In this document: positions 63,088 through 64,000 of the stretch, one piece after another | Layout: the number at the start of each line of letters is the position of its first letter | Numbering within the stretch: position 1 is the stretch's first letter | NCBI RefSeq assembly: GCF_003611465.1 | Contig: NZ_RAXV01000013.1 | Coordinates: 17,206 to 81,205 of the forward strand | DNA length: 64,000 bases | Direction: 5' to 3' | Source of the DNA: Acinetobacter tianfuensis | GTDB lineage: Bacteria; Pseudomonadota; Gammaproteobacteria; Pseudomonadales; Moraxellaceae | Notes under the pieces: model-generated | The model's database searches: none | The model's input: only the letters and a program-made list of their open reading frames with translations | What the model was told of the DNA's origin: nothing | Translations under genes and position numbers: made by a program

Positions 63088-63741
63088 TTAGAACATATTG
63101 GCATAGGCGGGCGCCATCACCTGCAGCTCTTTATAGAGCAAACTTAGAGCTAAAAAGCCCATTACACAAGCCAAACTGCGTACTAACATTTTCTGTACAT
63201 GCAAAGGCTTAAGCACCTTTTTTAAGCTCAGCGAAAAGAAAATATAAAGTCCGCCAACCATCGCCAGTGTAAATAAAGTCACGGACATCAGCACTGGGCT
63301 TTTTTCCTGTAAAGATACCGAGCCGAAAATTGCAGGCACTAAGGCCAAATAAAAAGAGATGGTTTTAGGGTTGCTGAGCGTGATCATCAACCCATCCTTA
63401 TAAGCAGAAAAAGTTTGCCCCATATTCAGCTCATTCGATACCGCCAACAAATCTCCTTGAAAGGTCCAAAATTGATAAGCCAGATACAGCAAATAGAGGC
63501 TTGCAAAGACAATTAAATAAAATGAAAAATGGGGACTAAGCTGCGTGATATAACTCAATAAAAAAATAGAGGCGGCTAGATACATCATATCTGCGGTCAT
63601 GAGGCCCAAGAGCATGACCATGCCGGCTTGATAGCCCTGCGACAAAGTTTTAAACATCAGTCCTGTCATGCCCGGCCCAGGTAAAAGCGCCGCTAAAAAC
63701 AGCGTTAAAATATAGGTAGAAAGCTGAGTAATATGTTCCAT
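63088..63741 (-). CDS. LysE/RhtB family amino acid exporter
   Basis: A 217-aa inner-membrane exporter with six hydrophobic helices. The PGPGMTGLMFKTLSQGYQAG signature of LysE/RhtB transporters is at about residue 21, followed by ADMMYLAASI and the NPKTISFYLALVP helix. Substrate unknown. The nearest upstream feature is an IS element about 130 bases away, so an IS-derived promoter could influence it, though I see none. Confidence 0.87.
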   Translation of the reverse strand: MEHITQLSTYILTLFLAALLPGPGMTGLMFKTLSQGYQAGMVMLLGLMTADMMYLAASIFLLSYITQLSPHFSFYLIVFASLYLLYLAYQFWTFQGDLLAVSNELNMGQTFSAYKDGLMITLSNPKTISFYLALVPAIFGSVSLQEKSPVLMSVTLFTLAMVGGLYIFFSLSLKKVLKPLHVQKMLVRSLACVMGFLALSLLYKELQVMAPAYANMF

Positions 63742-63872
63742 GCTGCCAAATCATCATGAGCAATTTAGAACAATATTTTTAAGTAAAATTACAGGTAAAT
63801 CTGATCTATTTATTTTATAAAAAGCAGATAAAAGGGTATAAATATCCCATATATCTATCTTTTAGGTTATTT

Positions 63873-64000
63873 TGTAGTGGTCAACAAATATTGGACACAT
63901 TTTTAAGTCTTTTTTCAGCCTCACAAGGGCTGAGTCCATCATTAAATTGATGTGGTCGTATCTGATTGTAATATTCCATCAGATACAGACCCACATCTAA
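63873..64000 (-). mobile_element. Right end of an IS3-family insertion sequence (continues past window)
   Basis: The element end at 63873 begins with TGTAGTGGTCAACAAATATT, a TG-starting terminus as expected for IS3-family elements. The enclosed coding end matches a transposase. Only about 128 bases are visible; the other terminus and any target duplication are outside the window. Confidence 0.8.
63881..64000 (-). CDS. IS3-family transposase OrfB, C-terminal end only
   Basis: 39 codons and a stop read from the window edge. They contain YLMEYYNQIRPHQFNDGLSP and CEAEKRLKN, the C-terminal end of the integrase-core DDE transposase of IS3-family elements. The rest of the gene lies outside the window, so intactness is unknown. 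Confidence 0.85.
   Translation of the reverse strand, partial: LDVGLYLMEYYNQIRPHQFNDGLSPCEAEKRLKNVSNIC

Overview
This window is chromosomal DNA from a gammaproteobacterium, very probably an Acinetobacter species. Several predicted proteins (MetX, LeuC, PurU, Asd, ThyA) read like the Acinetobacter versions as I remember them. The base composition (roughly low-to-mid 40s % GC by eye), dense short intergenic gaps and T-rich terminator hairpins fit that genus. No database search was run, so the genus assignment rests on recognition.

Layout. 1-5.9 kb: metX (cut by the window edge) and metW, a Sel1-repeat protein, rdgB, an AEC-family permease, and tatABC. 6.1-10 kb: a large PhoX-type phosphatase with a Tat lipoprotein signal directly behind tatABC, an NRDE protein and lgt. 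10-15.6 kb: two tandem paralogous membrane proteins, a cysteine-amidase-like protein, thyA, folA, a DUF4105 protein, a META-domain lipoprotein and msrA. 15.6-21 kb: tonB-exbB-exbD behind a putative Fur box, purU, and a TetR regulator divergent from an aldehyde dehydrogenase with clear inverted repeats between them. 21-30 kb: rpmB-rpmG, a Kef-type antiporter, small hypotheticals, an RRM protein, a UvrD-type helicase, glycerate kinase, an AhpD-like protein, an HdeD-like protein and a metzincin-like protein. 30-42 kb: topA, a NYN/PIN-like protein, slyX, the ABC-F ATPase uup, an SDR, a late lipid A acyltransferase, a GT4 glycosyltransferase, a 29-codon ORF with its own terminator, and a membrane-anchored EEP-family protein. 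42-50 kb: asd, a FimV homologue split into two genes, an asparaginase, truA, an AraC regulator and infA. 50-64 kb: leuC-leuD-lipoprotein-leuB, a LysR regulator, small DUF proteins, a HAD phosphatase, rppH-ptsP, a DJ-1/PfpI protein, a LysE exporter, and the end of an IS3-family insertion sequence cut by the right edge.

Most of the window is ordinary core genome, and I see no CRISPR array, phage, or recognisable defence island. The most interesting items are smaller: the FimV fission exactly at the membrane junction, the Tat-lipoprotein phosphatase beside tatABC, a metzincin-motif protein, a leaderless Cys/His/Asp amidase-like protein lying between lgt and thyA, a NYN-like protein of unknown role, the small ORF at about 41 kb, the TetR operator pair, and a structured repeat inside the leu operon. 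Many starts were moved from the longest ORF to a better-supported internal start; the reasons are in each entry.
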